Shown here piece by piece: positions 47,991 to 57,913 of a stretch of 64,000 nt of DNA (within the stretch, counting starts at the first letter, position 1; each line of letters opens with the position of its first letter). Source of the stretch: Tamarix chinensis (taxonomy: Eukaryota > Streptophyta > Magnoliopsida > Caryophyllales > Tamaricaceae); assembly GCA_030549775.1 (NCBI GenBank), contig CM060172.1:60988023-61052022 (forward strand), written 5' to 3'. The notes under the pieces were generated by a model. The model was not told the origin of the DNA. It searched no databases and saw nothing but the letters and a program-made list of their open reading frames with translations. A program made the translations under genes and the position numbers.

Positions 47991-49157
47991 TCAAATGGAA
48001 TCCAATTGGGAGTACACTTGATTTTGAAACTGGAGGTGCCATTCGGGAACAAAAGTGTTTGAGGAAGAAGAGCTGGCTTGGGATCGGGGTGGTGGTGGTG
48101 GTGGATGGGCACCATGAGGTGGAATAGGATGTTCGATTGCTAATGGGGTAGGGTTATCTTCATCCTCATTAGGTTGCCAATTCAAAGGATTTAAAGGATC
48201 AGTTTTGGTAGGGTTAGGAAGAGGAAAGAAAACACGCCCCTGATAAGAAAGGTACCACGCATTATTCCTACGCTCAATAAGATGCGTAAGGCGACAATGT
48301 TCAATATCAATGCGGGTACTCATGGCCTCAATAGGCATATCCTCCGGAAGGGGTATGTCCAAACTCATACAGATGGTGGTAATTAAACCCCCGATAACAA
48401 TGTCCCCTTGTTTGGAATTACTGACCCTTTGAAATTGTTTGGCAATAAAATAGGCAGTATCAACAGAATAATGTTCAAGCATAGAGTAGAGAAAGAAAAG
48501 TTCAATTGAACGAACTACTCCGGTACTATCTCCCCTCCCAAATATGGTAGTAGCCAAAAGCCTCTGAATGTATCGGAAAACTAAGTTAAAGATCCTAGAG
48601 GATTTGGCTTCAGAAATGCGGAATGTATCGGGAGTAGGCATATTTGTGGTATCACCTATTTTTGCGAAAAAATGGTTGGCATAAAACAAGGGTAACATGA
48701 ATCTAACTCCCTGTGAAGGTAACATGAAAATGTGGGCAAGTTCATGCACCGCTAATTGTCTATCCTCATTAAAAAGACGAAAAGAAACATACCCTTGATT
48801 ATTCTTTGTATCACCAATATCACCAATTTCAGCACACAATTCAAAGGTACTTAAAAATTCTAAAGTCAAGCGTCTATAGGTGTGATTAGTACAATAGACA
48901 AAATGTTGCAAACCTATAGTTTCGAGCATACGCATGACTTGATTATGAATGCCCAATGTGTGCAAACATCCATCATCTAGATATCTAGTACCAGTAATAC
49001 GCCTCTGAGATAAGTAATCGTACATTTCCTGTTGTTCGGGGGAGGTAAAAATGATACCTAAATCGTTGGGTCGATTACGTCGATGTCTTGCTTGCGTTGG
49101 TGATGATCGGGATCTCGATGAATCACCTTCAGCACGTTGTTTCTTTTTCGGTGCCAT
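47991..49157 (-). CDS. Athila-type third ORF (after integrase; env-position protein)
   Basis: 388 codons from an ATG at 49157. The frame is open upstream to 49370, but that part is hydrophobic and not typical, whereas MAPKKKQRAEG gives a basic, nuclear-signal-like start. I therefore prefer 49157. The protein has a basic Ser/Arg-rich N-terminus, a globular middle (about 30-310) with YLDDGCLHTLG and HELAHIFMLPSQGVRF, and a Pro-rich low-complexity C-terminus. The position downstream of integrase and the style fit the Athila ORF1/plant transposon protein group; the function is unknown. The predicted protein has no membrane anchor that I can see, so calling it an envelope is not supported. A TGA at 47991-47993 ends it, and the same frame then runs 28 further codons to 47904, so the end may be truncated. 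Confidence 0.8.
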   Translation of the reverse strand: MAPKKKQRAEGDSSRSRSSPTQARHRRNRPNDLGIIFTSPEQQEMYDYLSQRRITGTRYLDDGCLHTLGIHNQVMRMLETIGLQHFVYCTNHTYRRLTLEFLSTFELCAEIGDIGDTKNNQGYVSFRLFNEDRQLAVHELAHIFMLPSQGVRFMLPLFYANHFFAKIGDTTNMPTPDTFRISEAKSSRIFNLVFRYIQRLLATTIFGRGDSTGVVRSIELFFLYSMLEHYSVDTAYFIAKQFQRVSNSKQGDIVIGGLITTICMSLDIPLPEDMPIEAMSTRIDIEHCRLTHLIERRNNAWYLSYQGRVFFPLPNPTKTDPLNPLNWQPNEDEDNPTPLAIEHPIPPHGAHPPPPPPRSQASSSSSNTFVPEWHLQFQNQVYSQLDSI

Positions 49158-49370
49158 CTTCACAAAGATTACCACATTTAAGTTAAAACTCAGTGGTGAA
49201 ACCAGAAAGTTTAACATAGACATAAGATAACGACAATGATAATTTGGATAAAATTGCACTGAATGCATACATATGCTCTCATTATGGCAATCACCCAATT
49301 TTTCAATCACAGTAATTCGTGATAACAGCATATGTAAGAAATCAATGAAACTGAAAAACATTGCTGTCAT

Positions 49371-50128
49371 AAGGGAAAGAATACTTACCTAAATCGTGAA
49401 AACTGGTTAGAACGAGTGAGAAATCAAAAGAAAGATATATGAATACCAAATCCCACGAAAACCCTAAGTTAATTTGCAAAAAATAGATGAGACAAAGGTC
49501 GAATAAAATTAGGGTTTGAGACGAACGACCGATTGCTCTGTTTTGGATATACAGAAATTAATCGACAGGGGAAAGAAAATTAATGGTGGGAAAAGAAGAT
49601 GAGATGTTAATGGAGTAGAAGTTGTGAAGAATCGAAGATTTGAGTGAGAAAAATGGAGGAATCGAAGGAGAAGAGTGGTGCGAAGAACTGGAGAGAATCG
49701 AACGGGGGGGTGTGTTTTTTTCAGATCTGAAAACACGGGGTGGAAAAAAGGGCTCTGGAGAGAAATACGGTCCGTATTTCCAAAATACGGTAACCCCGTG
49801 TTAAATTTTTGGCTCTCTGGAATTCTGAAATTTCTTGCAGAGGAAGAAACACGGACCGTGTTACGAAATACGGTACCCCCGTGTTAATTTTGAAGCTCTC
49901 TGGAATTCTGAGATTTTCTGCAGAGGAAGAAACACGGACCGTGTTTGTAAAATACGACCCCCCTCCCGTGTTTTTTTTAATAATAAGAAAATAAACTACC
50001 AATGTTTTGCCACACATATACATATTATGTATATACAAAGTCATACCAAATATGTAAAAAGAAAAGTATGAAATAAGGAAAACTTATATACAACACTTGG
50101 GTGTCCCAAGTGACAAAATGCAAGTCTT
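49371..50128 (-). repeat. Spacer with ~93-bp tandem palindrome repeats (Athila-type)
   Basis: Between integrase and the third ORF. At 49720-49980 two and a half copies of a unit of about 93 bp are seen ('ctctggaattctga', 'gcagaggaagaaacacgg'). Each carries AACACGG/CCGTGTT-like and 'cggtaccccc' palindromes, close to those in the LTRs. The short ORFs here are on both strands and unsupported. Confidence 0.75.
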
Positions 50129-51337
50129 TCAGCTCTGATAATTGGGAGTGGTAAGATCAACCACTTCCAAATTGTGCACTTGATGTCCTTCGTAGTAAGG
50201 TTTTAGGCGATGTCCATTGACCTTCCATATTTTTCCTGTTTTCTCACTCTTAATTTCAACTGCACCATGAGAAAACACATTAGTCACAACAAATGGGCCG
50301 ATCCATCTCGACCTCAATTTTCCTGGAAACAACTTCAATCGAGAATGATATAATAAAACTTTTCGACCAATTTCAAAACTCTTTCTAAGAATGAACTTAT
50401 CATGAACTGCTTTAGTTCTATCTTTATATCTCAATGCAGTTTCAAAAGCCTCATTTCTTATTTCTTCCAATTCTTGTAATTGGAGTCTCCTATGTTTTCC
50501 AATTTCAGTTGACTCCATATTACACTTCTTGACGGCCCAAAAAGCTTTATGTTCTAACTCAACTGGTAGATGACAAGGCTTACCGTATACCAGACGATAT
50601 GGAGACATACCAATTGGAGTTTTGAAAGCTGTACGATAGGCCCAGAGTGCATCATTAAGATGTAAGCTCCAATCCTTTCTTGTTGGTTTCACCATTTTTT
50701 CCAAGATTGATTTGATTTCCCGGTTAGATACCTCGGTCTGACCATTGGTTTGTGGATGATGTGCTGTAGATATTCGATGTGTCACATGATATTTCTTTAA
50801 TAGAGCTTCTACGGTTCTGTTGCAGAAGTGTGAACCTTTATCGTTGATGATGGCCCTTGGTATGCCAAACCTTGCAAAAATGTTAGTTTGAAGAAAGTCT
50901 GCAACAACCTTTGCATCATCAGTACGGGTGGCCTTAGCCTCCACCCATTTTGACACATAATCAACAGCAACAAGAATGTATTTAAACCCGAAAGAAGATG
51001 GAAAGGGGCCCATAAAATCCATACCCCAAACATCAAAGATTTCGCATGCTATGATAGGAGTTTGTGGCATTTCATTTCTAGGACCTAATCCCCCAGTCTT
51101 TTGACAGTTTTCACATGTTTTACAAAAATCATGAGAGTCCCTAGACAATGTAGGCCAAAAGAATCCACTCTCTAGAACTTTATAAGCTGTTCTCTTGGGA
51201 CCAAAATGTCCCCTGCAAGCATAACTTTGACAAAAATGTAAAATAGACAAGACCTCACTATCAGGAATACATCTTCTAATGATTTGGTCGGCACATTGTT
51301 TCCACAAGTATGGATCGTCCCATACAAAATATTTTGC
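50129..51337 (-). pseudogene. Integrase part of Athila-type pol, after an in-frame TAG
   Basis: An open frame of about 400 codons in the same frame as the gag-pol ORF but separated from it by TAG (51338-51340). It has the zinc-binding region ([11 protein letters not shown], then CENCQKT) near residues 25-75, the catalytic core with GMDFMGPF, the second Asp in INDKG and the Glu in the [11 protein letters not shown] segment, and a C-terminal part with RSRWIGPF. All catalytic positions look kept. No ATG lies near the start of the open region, so it would be made only by readthrough or not at all. I therefore call it interrupted. Confidence 0.85.
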
Positions 51338-54300
51338 CTAACTTTTCATTCTATCTTTCTGTGCTTTTGTAAAGTGAGAGGGAAATACCTTAGCTACGAG
51401 AAAATTTACCATGTTAGCATACCATGGTATCTCATTCCTAATGACATGAAGTTGCTCATCCGGAAATGCTTCATTGATAGGTGCTTCAACTTCAACTTGT
51501 TTGATTAACCGACTTAGATGATCTGCTACTCCGTTTTCGGTTCCTTTCTTATCTTTAATGCGTATATTGAATTCTTGAAGTAGAAGAATCCATCTAATCA
51601 GTCGTGGTTTTGCCTCTTTCTTTGCTAACAAATATTTCAACGCTGCATGATCAGAGTAAACAATTATTTTAGTTCCTAACAGATAAGAACGAAATTTATC
51701 CAAAACAAAGACAATAGCAAGAAGCTCCTTTTCGGTAGTTGTGTAGTTAAGTTGAGCTTCATTCAATGTGCGTGAGGCATAATATATCACGTGTGGCTCT
51801 TTCCCGATTCGTTGACCTAACACCGCACCAACAGCAAAATTAGATGCATCACACATCAATTCAAATGGGAAATTCCAATCAGGTGGTTGAAGAATGGGTG
51901 CACTTATCAATTTTTCCTTTAAATAGTCAAATGATTTCTGGCATGGATCATCAAATTGAAATTCCTTTTCTTTCTGATGAAGCTTGCATAATGGTTGGGC
52001 TATTTTAGAAAAATCCTTAATAAATCGGCGGTAGAACCCGGCATGCCCTAAAAATGATCGCACATCTTTGACAGTTGATGGATAAGGTAATGAAGAAATA
52101 AGATCAATTTTTGCTTTATCTACTTCAATTCCTTTAGCTGAAATGACGTGTCCCAAAACTATTCCTTGTTGGACCATAAAATGGCATTTTTCAGAGTTTA
52201 GCACAAGATTTGTTTCCAAACACCTTTTCAAGATAAGGGTCAAATTACCTAGGCATTCTTCAAAAGTATCTCCATGGATACTAAAATCATCCATGAATAC
52301 CTCGATAATTTTCTCCAGATATTCGGAGAATATATTTACCATACACCTTTGAAATGTAGCTGGAGCATTGCATAATCCAAACGGCATGCGCCGATACGCA
52401 AACGTACCGTAGGGACATGTAAATGTGGTTTTCTCTTGATCTTCTGGAGCTATGGGAACCTGCACATATCCAGAATAACCATCAAAAAAACAATAATAAG
52501 CATGACCCGCTAGCCGTTCTAACATTTGATCCATAAATGGTAAAGGAAAATGATCTTTCCTAGTCATGGAGTTCTGTTTTCTATAGTCAACACATACCCT
52601 CCAACCATTTTGAACTCTAGTAGGAACCATTTCTCCTTTATCATTCTCCACTACTGTTATGCCTGCTTTCTTTGGGACAACTTGAAGCGGACTTACCCAA
52701 CTACTATCAGAAATTGGGTAAATGACTCCTACACTTAGCAATTTTAGAACCTCTTTCTTCACAACCTCCATCATTATCGGATTCAACCTACGTTGTACTT
52801 GTCTACATGGCTTCACATCTTCTTCCATTAAAATCCGATGCATACAAACTGAAGGACTAATACCCTTAATATCAGCAACTGTCCACCCCAAAGCTGATTT
52901 GTATTTCTTCAACACATTTACCAGTTTTTCTTCCTGATGAGATGTTAGTTCACTAGATATGATAACCGGAAGGGTATTCTTATCTCCTAAGAATGCATAT
53001 TTGAGATGGTTAGGTAAAGGCTTCAACTCCATTTCAGGGGGTTGTTTTATGGAAGGTACAGGCCTATCCACTATCAATGGTAAATCCACAAATTTTCCAA
53101 TTCTACTCGGACATGTTCCCAAAGCGGCCACTACCTCCTTGATTTCTTCATCAACGTCATACAATTTGCTTAATTCTTCCAATTTTTCAGTTGCTATTCC
53201 TTGTGTCAAAGTTATTTCCAAAGGATCACCTGATGATAATTGATACACCATTTCAGTTAAATTTTCAATGACATCAATCATAGATACCTCTTCACCATCT
53301 GCAGGAAATTTCATGGAATCATATATGTTAAACTTAATAATTTCATCATCAAATTCCATGGTTAACACTCCATCGTGAACATCAATTTTTGTTTTTGAAG
53401 TTTTTAGGAATGGTCTCCCTAACAATATAGGTGATGGATTAGCCAAGCCATTATCTTGCATATCTAACACATAGAAATCTGCAGGAAAAACCAACTCATT
53501 AACCTGAACTAAGACATCTTTAATAACCCCTTCAGGATATGTGTTAGATCTATCAGCCAATTGGATAACAACACGAGTTTCCTTTAAAGGACCTAGACTT
53601 TGGGTGTTAAAGATAGATAAAGGCATGACATTTATTGAAGCACCTAAGTCAAGCATGCATTTTTCGTACCTTGTGTTTCCAATTTTGCAAGGTATAGTGA
53701 AAATACCTGGATCTTTGCACTTTGGTGGAAGCTTTCTTTGCAACATTGCTGATACATTTTCTCCCACACTTACCTTCTCATTCTCATTAAGTTTCCTTTT
53801 ATTTGTACACAAGTTCTTGAGGAATTTCGCATACCTGGGTACTTGTTTGATCGCATCAATGAGAGGAAGGTTAACTTCTACCTTCTTGAATATGTCAAAT
53901 ATCTCCTTATCATGATTTACCTTCTTGTTTTTGGCCAACCTACTAGGAAAAGGAGCAGGAATTTTTATAGGAGAATGTGACTTACTCTTCACCGTTGGTT
54001 CTGAATCTTCCTTTATTTCTTCTTCAACATTTGTTTCATCTGTGTCCTTGTTTGTGTTTTCTTCTTCATTCACTTTTCTTGGATTTGATAATTGTTTTCC
54101 ACTGCGAGTTGTGATAGCACTAGCATTTTCCTTGGGATTTCTTTCGGTCTGGCTAGGAAATTTTGAAGAACCTTGTGCTTGCATTTTACCAAGGGAATCT
54201 GCTAGTTGACTCACTTGATTTTCCAAATTCTTAATACCGTTTTTGGTCTCTTGTTGGAATTGTAAGGTATTGGTAGCCAAAGATTTCACCAAATCTTCTA

Positions 54301-55657
54301 AAGGCATACACCCCGTTTGTTGTGAAACTTGTGGTGGAGGCATCGGTTGAAATGGTGGTCTTTGCTGATTTGGTGGAATTTGGAAGAATCCGGGAGGTGG
54401 ATTTGCTCCTTGCTGATTTTGATACATCTGTGGTCGGAAATATGAGTTACCACTTTGTTGAGTGTTTCCATACCTTAGATTTGGGTGATCCTTCCATCCA
54501 GGATTATATGTTGGAGCAAATGGATCATTCCTTTTTGGAAATGGTTGTCCTCCAATGGCGTTGACTTGTTGTTCTTCCTGCAAAGTAGGACACATATCAG
54601 TTGGATGACCTGTAAAAGAACAAATTCCACATATCTTGGCAGGAATCTTTTCTCCTACAACTCTTTCCACAAGAGCTGTTAAATTTGATACTTGCGTTTT
54701 TAATTCAGCAATATTGGTTTCTTTCACCTGTTGAGACATAGAAGTATTACCCCTATTACAATATTGTGAGTTAGATGCCATATTAGCAATTAACCTTTTA
54801 GCTTCGATAGGTGTTTTATCAACTAAAGTACCACCACTAGCAGCATCTATCATATTGCGATCCATGGGAGATAAACCTTCGTAAAAATATTGTATTAATA
54901 ATTGTTTACTAATTTGATGATTAGGACAACTACCACACAATTTCTTGAAACGTTCCCAATATTCATGTAAAGATTCTCCTCCATCTTGCCTAATACCACA
55001 TATTTCCTTTCTTATATTAGTTGCTCTTGATGAAGGAAAATATTTTTCAAGGAAAACCTTCTGCATATCAGTCCAAGTGTTTACTGAGCCCGCTGGTAGA
55101 TCATATAACCATTCCTTAGCAGCATCAGCCAAAGCAAAAGGAAAAGCTTTGAGTTTAAGTTTTTCTACACTTACTCCATTTGGTTTCATACCAGAACAAG
55201 CTATATGGAATTCCTTGAGAAATTTATTTGGGTCGGTGAAACAGCTTGAACCCATGGAATTGTTGTCTTTAAAACCTGTAAAAATAGGTAAGGCTCGTAT
55301 TAGTCCAGGTTTGATTTCACAAGTATCATTATCAGCAGGATAATTAATGCATAAAAGATTAGGGTTGAAGATAGGAGCAGCTAGCTCCTTGAGAGTTCGC
55401 TCCGCCATCGGTGAATTAATGTAGTAAGGTGTACTACACAAATCCTCTACGTCGTCTTCTTCCAAATTGGTGGAACTTTCTTCAAAAGGTGATGGAATCT
55501 CATTAGTTTGTTCCAACTTCCTTCTCGTCCTAGTTGCAATTGGAGAAGATGAGTTTGGATCTATGGCTAGAATAATTTGTCCTTGATGCTCGATTGCAAA
55601 TGATCTCAATTGTGAGTGCCTGAAGATTTCACACCATGAAAGATTAGATGAGTTCAC
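51338..55657 (-). CDS. Athila-type gag-protease-RT-RNase H polyprotein
   Basis: 1,439 codons. In order: gag capsid-like domain (about 95-300; WLYDLPAGS, FLEKYFPSSR), zinc knuckle CGICSFTGHPTDMC (about 341-355), basic linker, aspartic protease with DLGAS (about 669), reverse transcriptase with MPFGLCNAP and catalytic FMDDF (52280-52297), RNase H starting near CDASNFAVGAVLG (about 1266) and closing with GTENGVADHLSRL. The leader before the ORF is about 70 bp after the primer site. It acts in making particles, maturation and copying of the element RNA. The ORF ends at TAG 51338-51340, at a point where related polyproteins continue into integrase; the frame continues. Everything else is open, which fits a recent insertion. 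Confidence 0.93.
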   Translation of the reverse strand: MNSSNLSWCEIFRHSQLRSFAIEHQGQIILAIDPNSSSPIATRTRRKLEQTNEIPSPFEESSTNLEEDDVEDLCSTPYYINSPMAERTLKELAAPIFNPNLLCINYPADNDTCEIKPGLIRALPIFTGFKDNNSMGSSCFTDPNKFLKEFHIACSGMKPNGVSVEKLKLKAFPFALADAAKEWLYDLPAGSVNTWTDMQKVFLEKYFPSSRATNIRKEICGIRQDGGESLHEYWERFKKLCGSCPNHQISKQLLIQYFYEGLSPMDRNMIDAASGGTLVDKTPIEAKRLIANMASNSQYCNRGNTSMSQQVKETNIAELKTQVSNLTALVERVVGEKIPAKICGICSFTGHPTDMCPTLQEEQQVNAIGGQPFPKRNDPFAPTYNPGWKDHPNLRYGNTQQSGNSYFRPQMYQNQQGANPPPGFFQIPPNQQRPPFQPMPPPQVSQQTGCMPLEDLVKSLATNTLQFQQETKNGIKNLENQVSQLADSLGKMQAQGSSKFPSQTERNPKENASAITTRSGKQLSNPRKVNEEENTNKDTDETNVEEEIKEDSEPTVKSKSHSPIKIPAPFPSRLAKNKKVNHDKEIFDIFKKVEVNLPLIDAIKQVPRYAKFLKNLCTNKRKLNENEKVSVGENVSAMLQRKLPPKCKDPGIFTIPCKIGNTRYEKCMLDLGASINVMPLSIFNTQSLGPLKETRVVIQLADRSNTYPEGVIKDVLVQVNELVFPADFYVLDMQDNGLANPSPILLGRPFLKTSKTKIDVHDGVLTMEFDDEIIKFNIYDSMKFPADGEEVSMIDVIENLTEMVYQLSSGDPLEITLTQGIATEKLEELSKLYDVDEEIKEVVAALGTCPSRIGKFVDLPLIVDRPVPSIKQPPEMELKPLPNHLKYAFLGDKNTLPVIISSELTSHQEEKLVNVLKKYKSALGWTVADIKGISPSVCMHRILMEEDVKPCRQVQRRLNPIMMEVVKKEVLKLLSVGVIYPISDSSWVSPLQVVPKKAGITVVENDKGEMVPTRVQNGWRVCVDYRKQNSMTRKDHFPLPFMDQMLERLAGHAYYCFFDGYSGYVQVPIAPEDQEKTTFTCPYGTFAYRRMPFGLCNAPATFQRCMVNIFSEYLEKIIEVFMDDFSIHGDTFEECLGNLTLILKRCLETNLVLNSEKCHFMVQQGIVLGHVISAKGIEVDKAKIDLISSLPYPSTVKDVRSFLGHAGFYRRFIKDFSKIAQPLCKLHQKEKEFQFDDPCQKSFDYLKEKLISAPILQPPDWNFPFELMCDASNFAVGAVLGQRIGKEPHVIYYASRTLNEAQLNYTTTEKELLAIVFVLDKFRSYLLGTKIIVYSDHAALKYLLAKKEAKPRLIRWILLLQEFNIRIKDKKGTENGVADHLSRLIKQVEVEAPINEAFPDEQLHVIRNEIPWYANMVNFLVAKVFPSHFTKAQKDRMKS

Positions 55658-55727
55658 ATGAAGAATTTATCAAATACTAAAATAAGAAACCACAACAAAA
55701 ACAAAACTAGAGATTATAATTGCCAAT

Positions 55728-55745
55728 TCCCCGGCAACGGCGCCA
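55728..55745 (-). other. Primer-binding site, tRNA-Asp (Athila-type)
   Basis: The minus strand reads TGGCGCCGTTGCCGGGGA, complementary to the 3' end of tRNA-Asp, 6 bp inside the 5' LTR. This primer is characteristic of the Athila lineage among plant Ty3/gypsy elements. Confidence 0.9.
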
Positions 55746-55751
55746 AAAATT

Positions 55752-57284
55752 TGATGCACTGTCGTATGCACAACAAATTTAACAAATAAATCCTAATCCC
55801 CAAATACGTAGTATATGGCAAGAAGGAGTCGAACCCACAAGGAATGACGTTTTAATCACTAATTTTGCTATTGATGTTATAAACCCGTTTGTACAATTTT
55901 CATTGATTCCTAACTAAATTCAATTATACTAAGGCTTTAACCACGACTTTACAATTAGGGAAGGATTGAATTGGTGATGGAATTAAAATGCCATACATTC
56001 ACATAAAAGAATGATTCTAAATAGTTTAATGTTGACTTAAGAAATTTAGAATAATAATTTCTATACTTCCTCTCAACCTTAATAAATTGAATATGCTCTC
56101 AATTTATTTTTGTACCCAATTAATAACCTAGGTTACGAACACTAGATTCAATTAATGGTAGCGTTATGAACGGGAAGTAGCCAACTACAATCATAATCAC
56201 ACAAGCTCGGATCATGCAATTGCACGAATTAATGGTCTTCTTGCTACTAGAGACAAATTAATTAACAATTACGGATTAATTTCATTGTCTTAGCAAAGAT
56301 TAAGTCCTAAACCAAATAGGTGATCAATCTAATCAGTTCAAGAATCTTAATCTATGATATGGAATCATTCAATTCAAACCATTAATTCAATTAAACCTCA
56401 TGTAGAATCAAACATTTAAATTATGAAATGATAATTAAGTTATGATTCCATCTTCAATTCATCCTACCCTGTTCTAATTACTCAAATTTCTGCATATTCA
56501 CAATTCATACTATTATACATAAATATTAAAAATTAATGACAATAACACATTCACAAATTCTATTATTCCAACAATTAGATAATAATGAAATGATCACAAG
56601 TAAAATTACACAAAAACTACTTAGATTCTGCAAAATGAAGATACAGAAATTTACAAAGGAATAGAAGAAACTTATCAATTGAAGTGTAGAATGTCAAATC
56701 ATCAATAGAATTCAAGAAGATCAAAGATTGGAATTGTGCATTACATGTATGTTCTAAAGGAATAAAGGAAGAAAAATACATTCGATCCTTTTTCTCTCGA
56801 TATCCCGAACTCTGTTTTCATATCCAATTTTATCAGGAACAAGTCGCGTGGCAGTTACACATTTTTAATCGAAAACACGGTCCGTGTTTATGAAACACGG
56901 GACCCCCGTGTTTTCTTCCAACCGTTCTGTTGACAAAGCTTTACAGACCGATATTCGGGATTAATAACACGGTCCGTGTTATGGAAACACGGGACCCCCG
57001 TGTTTTTGATTCTTCCACTCAATTCCTTTGAAAGTTTCAGCTTAACTTCTCTTGATATATTTGTTCCCTTTCCAACTTTGCTCTCCTTGATTCTGCATTT
57101 CTTGATGTGTTCTCTACTTGATTTCTTCTTCTCATTGATTTCTCCTTGAATTTCTTCAATTCTTTTATTTCCTGTAAAACTTATTCAAAGGAGGAAAAAT
57201 CGACGAAAAGATTAAATCTAGTAGAATAAATGAGGGATAAATGATATTTTAGACATGAAAATAATCAATAAATCTCATCTATCA
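55752..57284 (-). repeat. 5' LTR of the Athila-type element
   Basis: 1,533 bp, with TGATAG...GCATCA ends on the minus strand. About 9 substitutions and no indel separate it from 44867-46399. The same two double-palindrome copies lie at about 56872-56915 and 56965-57008. ACACT (57285-57289) follows. Confidence 0.93.
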
Positions 57285-57289
57285 ACACT

Positions 57290-57913
57290 CACCTTCCAGC
57301 AGTGCACAGTTTGGTTTGTCTGTTTGCCACGAACGTTTGTGCCTGTCCAGCACTTGATTTCTATTGCATTATACTCTCCATTGGTGCATGATCAAGTGTG
57401 TAGGAGTCCCTTTCCATTTCCCTTTGTGCAGCAAGCAAGGAAAGAATCAAAGTGTTTGAAATCCCTGAACAACTCTCAATTGCCCGAAACAGACTTGGAA
57501 CTTGCAGGCCTTGTATTCAACTCATTTCTCTTCAATTTCTCTCAAGAAATCATTCCATCATCTACCTATGGATCTCCTCTACATATTCTATGAAGACTTC
57601 AACATGAATCTCCCATCGGAATATAAGCATTTGTTGAAGACACAGAAACATTTTCTATGATTTTATGTGAATGAATTTCACATCTCTTATATACTAACCT
57701 TTCATTGTTTGGGTGTACCTACGTGCAGTGCCTATTATTGGGGCTAAAAAATATCCTTTGTTCCTAGAAAAAGACTGCAGGTAGTGTTTAACATTTTTTT
57801 TAGAATTGGCAATTGGTTTACGCTTTGTTTAGTTGTAGGAAAAATAAATCTAGCACCTACACTTTGTGGAACCTATTGTGTGCAACAAGTAGGGTTGTGT
57901 GTCAACCTTCACC
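57290..57913 (+). other. Leader of chromovirus copy 1 (after Athila insertion)
   Basis: About 620 bp between the insertion point and gag. The frame at 57255-57593 is half LTR sequence and not a gene. Joined with 44643-44866 it makes a leader of about 850 bp, comparable to that of copy 2. Confidence 0.6.

Larger units (their letters stand above)
44867..57284 (-). mobile_element. Athila-type Ty3/gypsy retrotransposon, nearly intact (12.4 kb)
   Basis: This is a complete element on the minus strand: 5' LTR 55752-57284, tRNA-Asp primer site 55728-55745, gag-pol (55657-50129 with one internal stop), a third ORF (49157-47991), polypurine tract at 46400-46414 and 3' LTR 44867-46399. The target-site duplication is ACACT (44862-44866 and 57285-57289). 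The LTRs are 1,533 bp each, with about 9 mismatches by eye (0.6%), so it is a recent insertion. It sits in the leader of chromovirus copy 1. The primer site, the FMDDF RT box and the ORF after integrase all point to the Athila lineage. Confidence 0.93.

Noticed and set aside
47991..49157. Retroviral-type envelope glycoprotein
   Set aside because: The position fits an env-like gene, but the predicted product has a nuclear-signal-like basic start, no clear signal peptide after the chosen start and no C-terminal membrane anchor.
52143..55343. Plus-strand ORFs of 60-132 codons
   Set aside because: They are all shadows of the Athila-type gag-pol on the minus strand.
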